Origin: Planctomycetaceae bacterium UBA969
Lineage (GTDB): Bacteria > Planctomycetota > Planctomycetia > Gemmatales > Gemmataceae
Direction: 5' to 3'
DNA: 13,921 nt
NCBI GenBank assembly: GCA_002303765.1
Contig: DBCB01000314.1
Span: 16,932-30,852, forward strand
The notes below the pieces were generated by a model, which had not been told where the DNA came from, did not search any database, and saw nothing but the letters and a program-made list of their open reading frames with translations. The number at the start of each line of letters is the position of its first letter. Within the stretch, counting starts at the first letter, position 1. Shown piece after piece: positions 6,623 through 13,726 of the stretch. The translations under genes were made by a program, and so were the position numbers.

Positions 6623-7791
6623 TAAAATCAAATATAAGTATTGAAAAATGCGCATCTCAGATTTGGGATGTGATCATTATTGGTGCGGGTCCCGCAGGAG
6701 GGCTTGCCGCCGTTCTGCTTGCTAGAAAAAAACTACGTGTTCTCTTGGTTGATAGACAGGCGTTTCCCAGGCCTAAAGTTTGTGGCTGCTGCCTCAACGG
6801 CAATGCTATAGCAACACTCAAAGAAACTGGCTTACATCATCTAATTACTGAAAATCAAGCCATCGCCTTGAACGAAATGTGCCTGGGTAGTAAAAAAATC
6901 AACCATACTTTTCCCTTACAAAGGCAGATGGTTCTTTCGCGAGAGTGCTTAGATTCCAGTCTTATACAAGAAGCAATGCAAGAAGGCGCATTTTTCCTAG
7001 CCACCACTTTGGCAGAATTAGGCCAGCTAACATCTTCATCCCGCGAAGTTTTTCTTAAGCAAGGAGAACTCCAATCCCTATCTACAGCAAAAATTGTCGT
7101 CGCCGCAGATGGCCTTGGTGGCAGGCTTCTCGTGCGCAAAAATATTACCACTCACCTTGTATCCAATAACACGCGGATTGGAGCAGGAGTCACATTAATT
7201 GATCCCCCAGACTTTTATAAAAACGGCACATTATTTATGACTTCAGGCAATGGGGGTTATGTCGGATTAGTTCGACTTGAGGATGGGAGGCTCGATCTAG
7301 CTGCTGCTTTTGATCCGAAAGCCATTAAAAAACATGGCGGCATGGGTCCACTTGCCAAATCCCTTCTTCAAGAAATGAACTGGCCTTTACCCTTGAATCT
7401 GGAATTTGCACCTTGGCGGGGAACGCCTGCACTTACCGGCCATATTGAACAGGTTGCTACAGAACGATTATTTGTCATCGGTGATGCTGCAGGCTATATC
7501 GAACCTTTTACTGGTGAGGGTATGGCATGGGCATTTACAGGCGCCAACTTTGTTGCCCCATTGATAGCTAAAGGCGTTGGTTGTTGGGAACCAGAACTAG
7601 CAAAACAATGGATATCAAAATACAAGGCTCACATCACCAACAGGCAAGGGGTTTGCAAGGCTGCAGCTTTTCTGTTAAGATGGCCATTGCTTGTGAAACT
7701 TGCTCTTATGGGTTTAAAGGCTTTTCCTTTCCTGTCAAAACCAGTTGTCGCAATGCTGGATAAACCAAACAAGGCTGCAACAAGCATCTAA
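6619..7791 (+). CDS. FAD-dependent oxidoreductase, FixC/geranylgeranyl-reductase-like
   Basis: A 390-residue flavoprotein. The N-terminal dinucleotide-binding motif is DVIIIGAGPAGGLAAVLLAR (17-36), followed by the acidic strand end VLLVDR (41-46) and the FPRPKVCGCCLNG loop (49-61), a form of the KVCG signature of the FixC/geranylgeranyl reductase group. The second FAD motif is FVIGDAAGYIEPFTGEGMAW (285-304). These proteins act as hydroxylases or reductases on isoprenoid, aromatic and polyketide substrates. The ATG at 6619 overlaps the upstream TGA as ATGA, a classic coupled start; an in-frame GTG at 6607 would overlap by 16 nt and is less likely. Placed between a methyltransferase and a type III PKS, it most plausibly hydroxylates or reduces the polyketide. 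The Cys pair in CGCC is conspicuous, but I cannot give it a role. Confidence 0.87.
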   Translation: MIKSNISIEKCASQIWDVIIIGAGPAGGLAAVLLARKKLRVLLVDRQAFPRPKVCGCCLNGNAIATLKETGLHHLITENQAIALNEMCLGSKKINHTFPLQRQMVLSRECLDSSLIQEAMQEGAFFLATTLAELGQLTSSSREVFLKQGELQSLSTAKIVVAADGLGGRLLVRKNITTHLVSNNTRIGAGVTLIDPPDFYKNGTLFMTSGNGGYVGLVRLEDGRLDLAAAFDPKAIKKHGGMGPLAKSLLQEMNWPLPLNLEFAPWRGTPALTGHIEQVATERLFVIGDAAGYIEPFTGEGMAWAFTGANFVAPLIAKGVGCWEPELAKQWISKYKAHITNRQGVCKAAAFLLRWPLLVKLALMGLKAFPFLSKPVVAMLDKPNKAATSI

Positions 7792-7800
7792 GGAATCAAT

Positions 7801-8907
7801 ATGCATCTTGCTTTTTTGGGTTGGGGAACTGCGGTTCCCGAGGGCAAATTATTGCAAGAAGAAGCATTGGAACTGGCACGATCACTTTGCCCCCAGTCTG
7901 AAGAGCAATTAAACTGGCTGCCTAAGTGGTACTCTCAAACAGGGATTAAAACCCGTGGAATAATTCTAGGACGGCCTGTTCTTGATGATATCCTGCAAAA
8001 GAAAAACGAAACAGGTTCCCCCTTTATTCCAAATGGAAAGTCTGATGATCTTGGCCCAACCACGGCTCAACGCATGGAGCATTTTCAAACACTCGGGCCG
8101 CCTCTTGCGCTTTTAGCCAGCAAGCAAGCCTTAGAAAACGCCTGCATTTCATCAGAAAACTTCAGTCATTTGATCACGGTTACCTGCACAGGTTTTTTTT
8201 CCCCAGGCTTCGATTACCACCTTATCCAGAACCTTTCGCTTTCCGCATCAGTTGCTCGAACTCAGATCGGTTTCATGGGTTGCCATGGTTCTCTCAATGG
8301 TTTGCGGGTAGCTCATGCCTTTGTAAAAGCACAGCCAGATGCCAAGGTGCTGCTTTCTTCTCTTGAACTTTGCAGCACGCATTTTCATTATGGCTGGGAT
8401 CCACAAAAGATTATTGCAAATGCATTGTTCGCAGATGGCGCTGCTTCGGTGGTATTGGGTGCTTCAGATAATGTAGCCCAAGAAACTTGGAAGCTCACTT
8501 CCTCGGGTTCTTGCATTCTTCCCGATTCTGCAAATGCTATGACCTGGAATATTGGCGATCATGGGTTTGAAATGACACTCGCAAAACAAGTCCCTGGCCT
8601 CATAAAAAAACACCTCAAACCATGGATTGAACAATGGTTGGCCAAAAGTGGATTGAAATTGGAAGATATTAAATCGTGGGCCCTGCACCCCGGAGGCCCA
8701 CGCATTCTTACAGCAATCGAAGAGGCTCTATCTTTACCAGCACAAGCTTCGGAAATTTCACGCGAAATACTTTCAACCCATGGCAATATGTCAAGCGCTA
8801 CACTTTTGTTCATCCTGAAAAAGATGGCAGAAATCGAAGCGCCAAGACCTTGCGTGGCTCTCGGATTCGGCCCAGGGCTAGCTGCAGAAGCCGCCCTGTT
8901 TATTTAA
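7801..8907 (+). CDS. Type III polyketide synthase (chalcone-synthase-like)
   Basis: A 368-residue enzyme of the thiolase fold. It extends an acyl-CoA starter with malonyl-type units and cyclises the chain to pyrones, resorcinols or related rings. The catalytic triad is visible: Cys161 in GFMGCHGSLNGLRVAHAF, His296 in WALHPGGPRIL and Asn329 in STHGNMSSATLLF. The C-terminal signature is ALGFGPGLAAE (353-363). Other family landmarks are THLIT-like SHLITVTCTGFFSPGFDYHL (122-141), ALFADGAASVVLG (208-220) and MTWNIGDHGFEMTL (247-260). The length is normal for bacterial enzymes. AAGGA (7790-7794) overlaps the upstream TAA and sits 6 nt before the ATG, so translation is coupled to the oxidoreductase gene. 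Starter and ring type cannot be predicted from sequence alone. Its stop overlaps that of gatB, which converges on it. Confidence 0.93.
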   Translation: MHLAFLGWGTAVPEGKLLQEEALELARSLCPQSEEQLNWLPKWYSQTGIKTRGIILGRPVLDDILQKKNETGSPFIPNGKSDDLGPTTAQRMEHFQTLGPPLALLASKQALENACISSENFSHLITVTCTGFFSPGFDYHLIQNLSLSASVARTQIGFMGCHGSLNGLRVAHAFVKAQPDAKVLLSSLELCSTHFHYGWDPQKIIANALFADGAASVVLGASDNVAQETWKLTSSGSCILPDSANAMTWNIGDHGFEMTLAKQVPGLIKKHLKPWIEQWLAKSGLKLEDIKSWALHPGGPRILTAIEEALSLPAQASEISREILSTHGNMSSATLLFILKKMAEIEAPRPCVALGFGPGLAAEAALFI

Positions 8908-10397
8908 ACAGGATCTTTAGCATCCGCTAGTTCTTTCACCACGATCTCTTGCACCGTTTCCATTTTCGCCATGCCTTTGGTTTCGCGCATCACCGCACCC
9001 TTAATAGCATCCGCAGCTTTTAATTTCCCATTTTTAAAATCAACAACAGCTTTGGGATTACCTGCTATCGCCTTCCGAACAATCTCAATGATTTGGTTTA
9101 CATCACCAACCACCTTGAATCCCAATGCATCCATACATGCTTTTGGATCTTCCCCTGTTTCAAGCATTCGAGCATAAACTTCGCGAGCTCTTTGCATATT
9201 CAAACCCGTTTTTGCGATCTCGATGACAAGGCTTGCAAGCTTATCAGGCGAAAGGGAAAAGTCTTGAATCTCTTTTTTTTGCTCATTCAAGGTGCTTAAA
9301 ACTTGATTAGTGATCCAATTGCATGAAGCCTTGGCGTCACCCGATTTCTTCGCAGTCTCTTCAAAGTACGAAGTAAACTTCCGGCCCTGGCAAACCAAAA
9401 CCGACGAATCATAACGGCTTAGGGCATAATCCTTCACCAAGCGTTCCCTGCAAGCAGAAGGAAGCTCTCCCATATTCGCTCTGACCTGCTCAATCACCTG
9501 ATTAGTGACTTTCACTGGTACCAAATCAGGCTCCGGAAAATATCGGTAATCCGAGGCTTCTTCCTTTCGTCTTTGCACAATGGTTGCACCTTTTTGATCA
9601 TCCCAACCCGCAGTACACTTGGGCACTTCACCAAATCTTTTTCCATCTTTCAAAAACTGATCATACTGGCGTTGCGCTTCGTACTTGATCGACTTTTCTA
9701 CCGCACGGAAACTATTCAGGTTTTTAACTTCTACGATTGGAGTAGCTGCAACCGTACCATCGGGCATGGCAATATGAATGTTCACATTGGCATCGCAACG
9801 AAGGCTACCTTCCTGCATTTCACAATCAGAAATCTCCAACTCCTTCAAAAGCAATTTAAGCTCTTCGAGATATAATCGAGCTTCTTCACCAGACCTGATA
9901 TCGGGTTTGCTTACAATTTCCAAAAGAGGAGTACCAGTACGATTTAGGTCAACCTTGGAATCGCTGCCCCCGCCAGATTCATCGTGCATCGATTTACCCG
10001 CATCTTCTTCCAAATGAGCGCGAAATATCCCAATCTTTCTAGTCCCTTGCGATGTTTCTATTTCCAAATGTCCTTCACTCGAAAACGGTAGATCGTACTG
10101 GCTTATCTGAAAATTCTTGGGCAAGTCAGGGTAATAATAATTCTTCCGATCCCACTTGGTATAAGCTGCAATGGTGCAATTAATTGCTAATGCAGCCTTC
10201 ATTGCCAACTCAAAGGCATGTTTGTTCATCACGGGCAAGACACCTGGCATACCAATGCAAACCGGGCAGGTCGAAGAATTAGGAGCTAGCCCGAATTTCG
10301 TGCTGCAACCGCAAAACAGTTTAGTTTTAGTCAAAAGCTGCACATGAACTTCTAAACCTACAACGATTTTGAATTTCTCTTCTACTGCATTATCCAT
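8904..10397 (-). CDS. gatB: Aspartyl/glutamyl-tRNA amidotransferase subunit B
   Basis: A 497-residue protein, normal length. GatB is the kinase and tRNA-binding subunit of GatCAB, which converts Glu-tRNA(Gln) and/or Asp-tRNA(Asn) to the amides in the cytoplasm. The N-terminal cradle domain has VGLEVHVQL (13-21), the zinc cysteines C29-x-C31 and C44-x2-C47 (FCGC, CPVCIGMPG), KNYYYPDLPKNFQISQYDLP, HLEEDAGKSMHD, DLNRTGTPLLEIVSKPD and MQEGSLRCDANVNIH. The C-terminal part carries the helical and YqeY-like tail domains, ending in AADAIKGAVMRETKGMAK, which contacts tRNA. gatA and gatC are not adjacent. The ATG at 10397 is preceded by AGAGAG about 6 nt upstream. Its presence indicates that the organism uses the indirect route for at least one amidated tRNA. 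Confidence 0.97.
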   Translation of the reverse strand: MDNAVEEKFKIVVGLEVHVQLLTKTKLFCGCSTKFGLAPNSSTCPVCIGMPGVLPVMNKHAFELAMKAALAINCTIAAYTKWDRKNYYYPDLPKNFQISQYDLPFSSEGHLEIETSQGTRKIGIFRAHLEEDAGKSMHDESGGGSDSKVDLNRTGTPLLEIVSKPDIRSGEEARLYLEELKLLLKELEISDCEMQEGSLRCDANVNIHIAMPDGTVAATPIVEVKNLNSFRAVEKSIKYEAQRQYDQFLKDGKRFGEVPKCTAGWDDQKGATIVQRRKEEASDYRYFPEPDLVPVKVTNQVIEQVRANMGELPSACRERLVKDYALSRYDSSVLVCQGRKFTSYFEETAKKSGDAKASCNWITNQVLSTLNEQKKEIQDFSLSPDKLASLVIEIAKTGLNMQRAREVYARMLETGEDPKACMDALGFKVVGDVNQIIEIVRKAIAGNPKAVVDFKNGKLKAADAIKGAVMRETKGMAKMETVQEIVVKELADAKDPV

Positions 10398-10452
10398 GGA
10401 ACTCTCTTTAATTTAAATCTTACCAATCAGACGAATTCGGAACCTTGAATTC

Positions 10453-10480
10453 ATTTTATTTGTTTTTGCAATAGTTTCAC
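10453..10480 (-). promoter_or_regulatory. Possible gatB promoter
   Basis: Read on the minus strand: GTGAAA (10480-10475), a 16-nt spacer and TAAAAT (10458-10453). Four of six and five of six bases match the consensus. The region between gatB and the upstream terminator is A+T rich, so chance matches are likely. Confidence 0.3.
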
Positions 10481-10510
10481 ATGGATTATTAATTTCCCTA
10501 AGAATATTAG

Positions 10511-10549
10511 GGTGAAATAAAAACAGCCCGTGATATTACACACGGGCTG
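10511..10549 (-). terminator. Intrinsic terminator of the small secreted-protein gene
   Basis: CAGCCCGTG (10524-10532) and CACGGGCTG (10541-10549) form a perfect 9-bp stem with an 8-nt loop. Read on the minus strand it is followed at once by TTTTTATTTC. It lies 19 nt after the stop codon of the gene at 10568-10888 and separates it from gatB. Confidence 0.88.
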
Positions 10550-10567
10550 GGCAAACAGATTAACTAG

Positions 10568-10888
10568 TTACTTGCTGGTTTTCTTCGGGTCAGCGCTTTC
10601 GCCTGTACGAATTTCTTTCAGCCTGTTTTTCTGTTCATCGGTTAAGACTCCTTCAACTTCAGTCTTTTCCTTGGTCTTCAGCTCTTTTAGCTGCTTTTCA
10701 AGGTCGGCTCCCTTGCCGCGGTAATCCGTTTGGATTTTATAAATTTTCTGAACTTGATCATCACGGAGGCCAAGCTTCTTAAACTGGGCGGGAAGTTGCC
10801 CCTTCACCTTATCCTCTGCTGCTGCTAAAACGCAGATCGCAGAAAGAAAAACGCAAAGACTCAACAACTTCATTGAATAAAAACGCAT
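10568..10888 (-). CDS. Small secreted coiled-coil protein of unknown function
   Basis: A 106-residue protein. Residues 1-24 are a signal peptide (MRFYSMKLLSLCVFLSAICV, then LAAA) with likely cleavage before EDK. The mature part is highly charged and helical: LPAQFKKLGLRDDQVQKIYK (32-51), then a Lys/Glu heptad-like stretch ADLEKQLKELKTKEKTEVEG (61-80) and LTDEQKNRLKEI (82-93). The repeated pattern 'Leu-x-Asp-(Glu/Asp)-Gln-x-x-(K/R)-(I/L)' resembles periplasmic Spy/CpxP-like LTxxQ proteins and many small secreted planctomycete proteins, but the match is too loose for a firm family call. AGGAGG lies 8 nt before the ATG at 10888, which favours it over the in-frame ATG at 10873. It is a single-gene unit with a clear terminator. 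Confidence 0.75.
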   Translation of the reverse strand: MRFYSMKLLSLCVFLSAICVLAAAEDKVKGQLPAQFKKLGLRDDQVQKIYKIQTDYRGKGADLEKQLKELKTKEKTEVEGVLTDEQKNRLKEIRTGESADPKKTSK

Positions 10889-11100
10889 GTGAGCGTCCTC
10901 CTAAAAACACCTCCAACCACAAGAAATAAGCACAAAACATTTCTATGCCAAAGATCCAAGATATCAGGTATAAATTTTATCACAAGAACTTTTTAATGTA
11001 TTTTATTTTTTTTATTTGCCCCCTCACATACAATAATTTTGTGTACTTAATACCTGTTTACCAACGCCCAAATAACCACTCTTTTCAAGGATTAATTATT

Positions 11101-11577
11101 ATGAAGGGTAATGACAAAATCATCGAAGGGTTGAACCAAGCACTCACTATCGAACTTACCGCTATCAACCAATACTTCATTCAAGCCAAAATGTGCAAGA
11201 ATTGGGGCATTAGCAAACTTGCTGCAAAACATTACGAAGAATCAATGGGCGAAATGAAACACGCCGAAAAACTCATCGATCGCATTCTTTTTTTGGAAGG
11301 CGTTCCGGAAATTGCTAGGTATGATGTAATTCGCGTTGGTTCGGATATTCCCGAACAATTTACCAACGATCTAGCTCTCGAAACCAAGGGTGTTTTGGCC
11401 TACAACAATTTAATTGCTCTTTGTGCGCAGGTAAAAGATTACGGCACCCATGAACTTATTGCGCCTATCCTTACTGATTCCGAAGAACATGTTGATTGGC
11501 TAGAAACCCAATTGCATCTAATTCAAACTTTGGGCCTTCCCAAATTCCTTCTCTTGCAATCCGAGGCTAACGCTTAG
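11101..11577 (+). CDS. bfr: Bacterioferritin
   Basis: A 158-residue protein, the same length as the E. coli protein and alignable without gaps. It forms a 24-subunit shell that oxidises Fe(II) at a diiron centre and stores ferric mineral; Met52 at the two-fold interface binds haem. Visible residues are E18, E51, M52 (haem), H54, E94 and H130. The expected bridging ligand E127 is Ser in this protein (codon TCC at 11479-11481), with Glu at 128 and 129. The C-terminal HVDWLETQLHLIQTLGL is typical. AAGGA lies 9 nt before the ATG at 11101. The open frame continues upstream to 10945, but that part spans a T-rich leader, does not fit the family and is not taken as coding. The gene is convergent with a Bfd-like gene, its expected partner. 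Confidence 0.95.
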   Translation: MKGNDKIIEGLNQALTIELTAINQYFIQAKMCKNWGISKLAAKHYEESMGEMKHAEKLIDRILFLEGVPEIARYDVIRVGSDIPEQFTNDLALETKGVLAYNNLIALCAQVKDYGTHELIAPILTDSEEHVDWLETQLHLIQTLGLPKFLLLQSEANA

Positions 11578-11801
11578 AGAGTAGAGCGTTCTGATAAAGA
11601 ACCGTTCTCTCGAATAATTTGATTTAACTTCTTATGGCAGGCAGTGCACCCACTGCCTGCTTCTGATTCCATTCTTAACTCTGCTAGGCACCCAATCATT
11701 TTGATTCGCATAATCTCAATCACTTCCACTTCTGTAATGCCCAAGCATTTACAAACAACCAGATCTTCACCAACAAGCAGAGTGCAATTGTTTTGATTCA
11801 T
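11574..11801 (-). CDS. Bfd-like [2Fe-2S] bacterioferritin-associated ferredoxin
   Basis: A 75-residue protein. Four cysteines have the BFD-like arrangement C17-x-C19, 32 residues, C52-x2-C55 (VVCKCLGITEVEV and GSGCTACHKKL), close to the CxC-x31-CxxC of E. coli Bfd. Bfd passes electrons to the bacterioferritin haem so that stored Fe(III) can be released. Here it has a short N-terminal extension (about 13 residues, with an extra Cys6) and a hydrophilic C-terminal tail. The gene lies tail to tail with bfr, not in an operon with it as in E. coli, and is divergent from the Rrf2-type regulator gene. GGGGG lies a few bases before the ATG at 11801. Other BFD-domain proteins serve different redox partners, but the neighbouring bfr supports this role. 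Confidence 0.85.
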   Translation of the reverse strand: MNQNNCTLLVGEDLVVCKCLGITEVEVIEIMRIKMIGCLAELRMESEAGSGCTACHKKLNQIIRENGSLSERSTL

Positions 11802-11819
11802 CTTACCCCCGTATTGAGA

Positions 11820-11839
11820 CTAGATATCATTAAATCTAG
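11820..11839. promoter_or_regulatory. Inverted repeat over the bfd promoter, possible operator
   Basis: CTAGAT (11820-11825) and ATCTAG (11834-11839) are perfect inverted arms with an 8-nt A+T-rich centre. The repeat covers the -10 box and expected start point of the minus-strand bfd promoter. A repressor bound here would block bfd. The IscR-like protein and a Fur-type iron regulator are candidates; neither is shown by the sequence. Confidence 0.38.
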
Positions 11840-11862
11840 GCCCCCTCACCGCACCTTGTCAA
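11833..11862 (-). promoter_or_regulatory. Promoter of the bfd-like gene
   Basis: Read on the minus strand: a perfect TTGACA (11862-11857), an 18-nt spacer and TAGATT (11838-11833). Transcription would start near 11826, about 25 nt before the bfd ATG. It is back to back with the iscR promoter; the two -35 boxes are about 30 nt apart. Confidence 0.55.
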
Positions 11863-11891
11863 CTTCTTTTTTCATTTTCCTTCCATTCCTA

Positions 11892-11920
11892 TTGAAATGG
11901 TACTAATTCAGTTCTATTAT
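11892..11920 (+). promoter_or_regulatory. Promoter of the iscR-iscS-iscU operon
   Basis: TTGAAA (11892-11897), a 17-nt spacer and TATTAT (11915-11920). The spacer holds a short dyad (ACT-AATTC-AGT, 11902-11912), a place where an autoregulating Rrf2 protein could bind. The leader before the iscR ATG would be about 35 nt. Confidence 0.55.
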
Positions 11921-11961
11921 TACTATGTACATAACTTCTTAGCTTTATCTTTAAGGTTTTT

Positions 11962-12429
11962 ATGTCTTTCTTCAGCCGAAAAATGGATTATGCTTTGCTG
12001 GTGCTTTCGCACCTGCACGGTAACCCTGACGGCTCATCCGCTAGAGAAATTTCTGCTAAATTTTCCATCAGCAGGCCTTTCCTAGCCAATATTATGAAAA
12101 CTCTTTGTCATCATGGCTATTTATCAAGTCATAGGGGTGTTCATGGTGGGTATGTTTTAATCCGCAAACCCGAAGACATCGCTTTAGCAGACATCATGCA
12201 ATCTCTTGACGAACCCTTTCATCTCACAGATTGCAGCAAAGATATTGAAAAGCAAACCTGCTCTGCCAGAACATTCTGCCCGATCCGAACCGGTATGAGT
12301 GGGGTTCACGATCGCATCCGCACTATACTTAAAGATGTGACACTTGCTGAGATTCTTGACCCGACAATCAGGCCTAGCGTCTCTCTTCAATTTGGACTCG
12401 AACTTGTTTCTAACGGAACACACAAATAA
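11962..12429 (+). CDS. iscR: Rrf2-family regulator, IscR-like
   Basis: A 155-residue transcription factor. Residues about 1-75 form the winged helix: MDYALLVLSHLHG, the recognition helix in ISRPFLANIMKTLCHHGYLS (36-55) and the wing RGVHGGYVLIRKPEDIALAD (58-77). The Cys segment has C91-x8-C100-x5-C106 (DCSKDIEKQTCSARTFCPIR), the three-cysteine arrangement that holds a [2Fe-2S] cluster in IscR/RsrR-type members. In IscR the cluster state selects which promoters are bound and lowers its own transcription. As the first gene before iscS and iscU it is very likely the operon's autoregulator, and its promoter faces that of the Bfd-like gene. AAGG lies 5 nt before the ATG. Other Rrf2 proteins (NsrR, CymR) sense different signals, so the sensing role is inferred from the cysteines and context. 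Confidence 0.88.
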   Translation: MSFFSRKMDYALLVLSHLHGNPDGSSAREISAKFSISRPFLANIMKTLCHHGYLSSHRGVHGGYVLIRKPEDIALADIMQSLDEPFHLTDCSKDIEKQTCSARTFCPIRTGMSGVHDRIRTILKDVTLAEILDPTIRPSVSLQFGLELVSNGTHK

Positions 12430-12458
12430 TTCATCCGGTCTCTGGAGGACCTTTTTAT

Positions 12459-13676
12459 ATGTTTAAGTTACCTGTTTATATGGACAACAACTCAACAACC
12501 CGAACCGACCCACGGGTTCTTGAAGCCATGATGCCCTACTTCACCGAAAAATTCGGAAACTCCGCCAGCCGTAATCATGCCTATGGCTGGGAAACCGAAG
12601 AAGGTGTAGACCTTGCCCGCGAACAAGTCGCTAGCATTATTAACGCCTCTTCCAAAGAAATCATTTTCACAAGTGGTGCAACCGAAAGCAATAACCTTGC
12701 AATCAAGGGTGTTGCCGCGATGTACAAGAAAAAAGGTAACCACATTATATCTGCCGCAACCGAACATAAGGCAGTTATCGACCCTTGCATGCGCCTCGAA
12801 CGCGATGGTTGCAAAGTAACCTTTCTGCCCGTTGATAAATTCGGGCTCGTTTCTCCTCAACAAGTTGCCGATGCCATCACCGACAAAACCATCCTCGTCA
12901 GCATCATGGCTGCCAATAATGAAATCGGCACCGTTCACCCCATGAAGGAAATCGGCGCAATCTGCAAAGCTAAAGGCGTGCTCTTCCACACCGATGCCAC
13001 ACAAGCCGTTGGGAAAATCCCAATGGATGTTGAAGATATGGGCATCGACCTGCTAAGCATGACCGCCCACAAAATGTATGGCCCTAAAGGCATTGGTGCT
13101 CTTTATGTTCGCAGAAAAGATCCCCGCGTTCGACTTGATGCAATGCTAGATGGCGGCGGCCACGAGCGTGGTATGCGCAGTGGAACCCTTAATGTAACTG
13201 GCATTGTGGGTATGGGCATGGCTGCTGAGATCTGCCGTAAAGAGCTTCATTCCGAATCCGAGAGGCTTCTTAAACTTCGCAACAGGCTTCACGAAGGCAT
13301 CAGCTCTAAACTTGAAGACGCCTACCTAAACGGCCACCCCATTCATCGCCTTCCAGGCAACCTCAACATCAGCTTTGCTTTTGTTGAAGGCGAAGGTCTT
13401 ATGATGGGCATCAAAGATGTTGCAGTTAGCTCGGGTTCTGCCTGCACTTCCGCCAGCCTTGAACCCAGCTATGTACTTAAAGCTCTTGGTTTGGGCGATG
13501 AACTTGCTCACAGTAGCATTCGTTTCGGCCTAGGCCGATTCAACACCGAAGAAGAAGTTGATTTTGTCATCAATGATGTGGTTAGGGCTGTCAACCATTT
13601 GCGCGACATGAGCCCGCTTTACGAAATGCACCGCCAAGGGATCGACCTTAAAACCGTCCAGTGGGCTGCGCATTAA
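12459..13676 (+). CDS. iscS: Cysteine desulfurase IscS
   Basis: A 405-residue PLP enzyme that turns cysteine into alanine and passes the sulfur, as a persulfide, to IscU and other acceptors. Key residues are visible: H103 in AATEHKAV, the PLP lysine K205 in SMTAHKMYGPKG, GGGHERGMRSGTLN (232-245) and the catalytic C329 in the flexible loop SSGSACTSASLEPSYVL. The long loop and length put it in group I (IscS/NifS) rather than SufS. The C terminus (LYEMHRQGIDLKTVQWAAH) parallels the E. coli IscS tail that binds IscU, which supports IscS over NifS. GGAGGA lies 9 nt before the ATG. The gene is 29 nt after iscR and 50 nt before iscU. Confidence 0.97.
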   Translation: MFKLPVYMDNNSTTRTDPRVLEAMMPYFTEKFGNSASRNHAYGWETEEGVDLAREQVASIINASSKEIIFTSGATESNNLAIKGVAAMYKKKGNHIISAATEHKAVIDPCMRLERDGCKVTFLPVDKFGLVSPQQVADAITDKTILVSIMAANNEIGTVHPMKEIGAICKAKGVLFHTDATQAVGKIPMDVEDMGIDLLSMTAHKMYGPKGIGALYVRRKDPRVRLDAMLDGGGHERGMRSGTLNVTGIVGMGMAAEICRKELHSESERLLKLRNRLHEGISSKLEDAYLNGHPIHRLPGNLNISFAFVEGEGLMMGIKDVAVSSGSACTSASLEPSYVLKALGLGDELAHSSIRFGLGRFNTEEEVDFVINDVVRAVNHLRDMSPLYEMHRQGIDLKTVQWAAH

Positions 13677-13726
13677 GCAAAGTAAAGTTTCGTTTATTAC
13701 AGTTTATTCAGGAGGATTTCTTATAT

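Noticed and set aside
8904..8907. Overlap of the PKS and gatB genes as a sign of an assembly error
   Set aside because: Both proteins end with complete, family-like C termini, and the same 4-nt overlap occurs at two other junctions, so it is a natural arrangement.
10945..11100. N-terminal extension of bacterioferritin to an upstream ATG at 10945
   Set aside because: The extra 52 residues come from an A+T-rich leader with a T-run, do not fit the family, and would bury a good AAGGA site and ATG whose product aligns with E. coli Bfr from residue 1.
12492..13004. 170-codon open frame on the minus strand inside iscS
   Set aside because: It is a shadow of a strongly conserved coding frame, has no recognisable domain, and its composition follows from the iscS codons.
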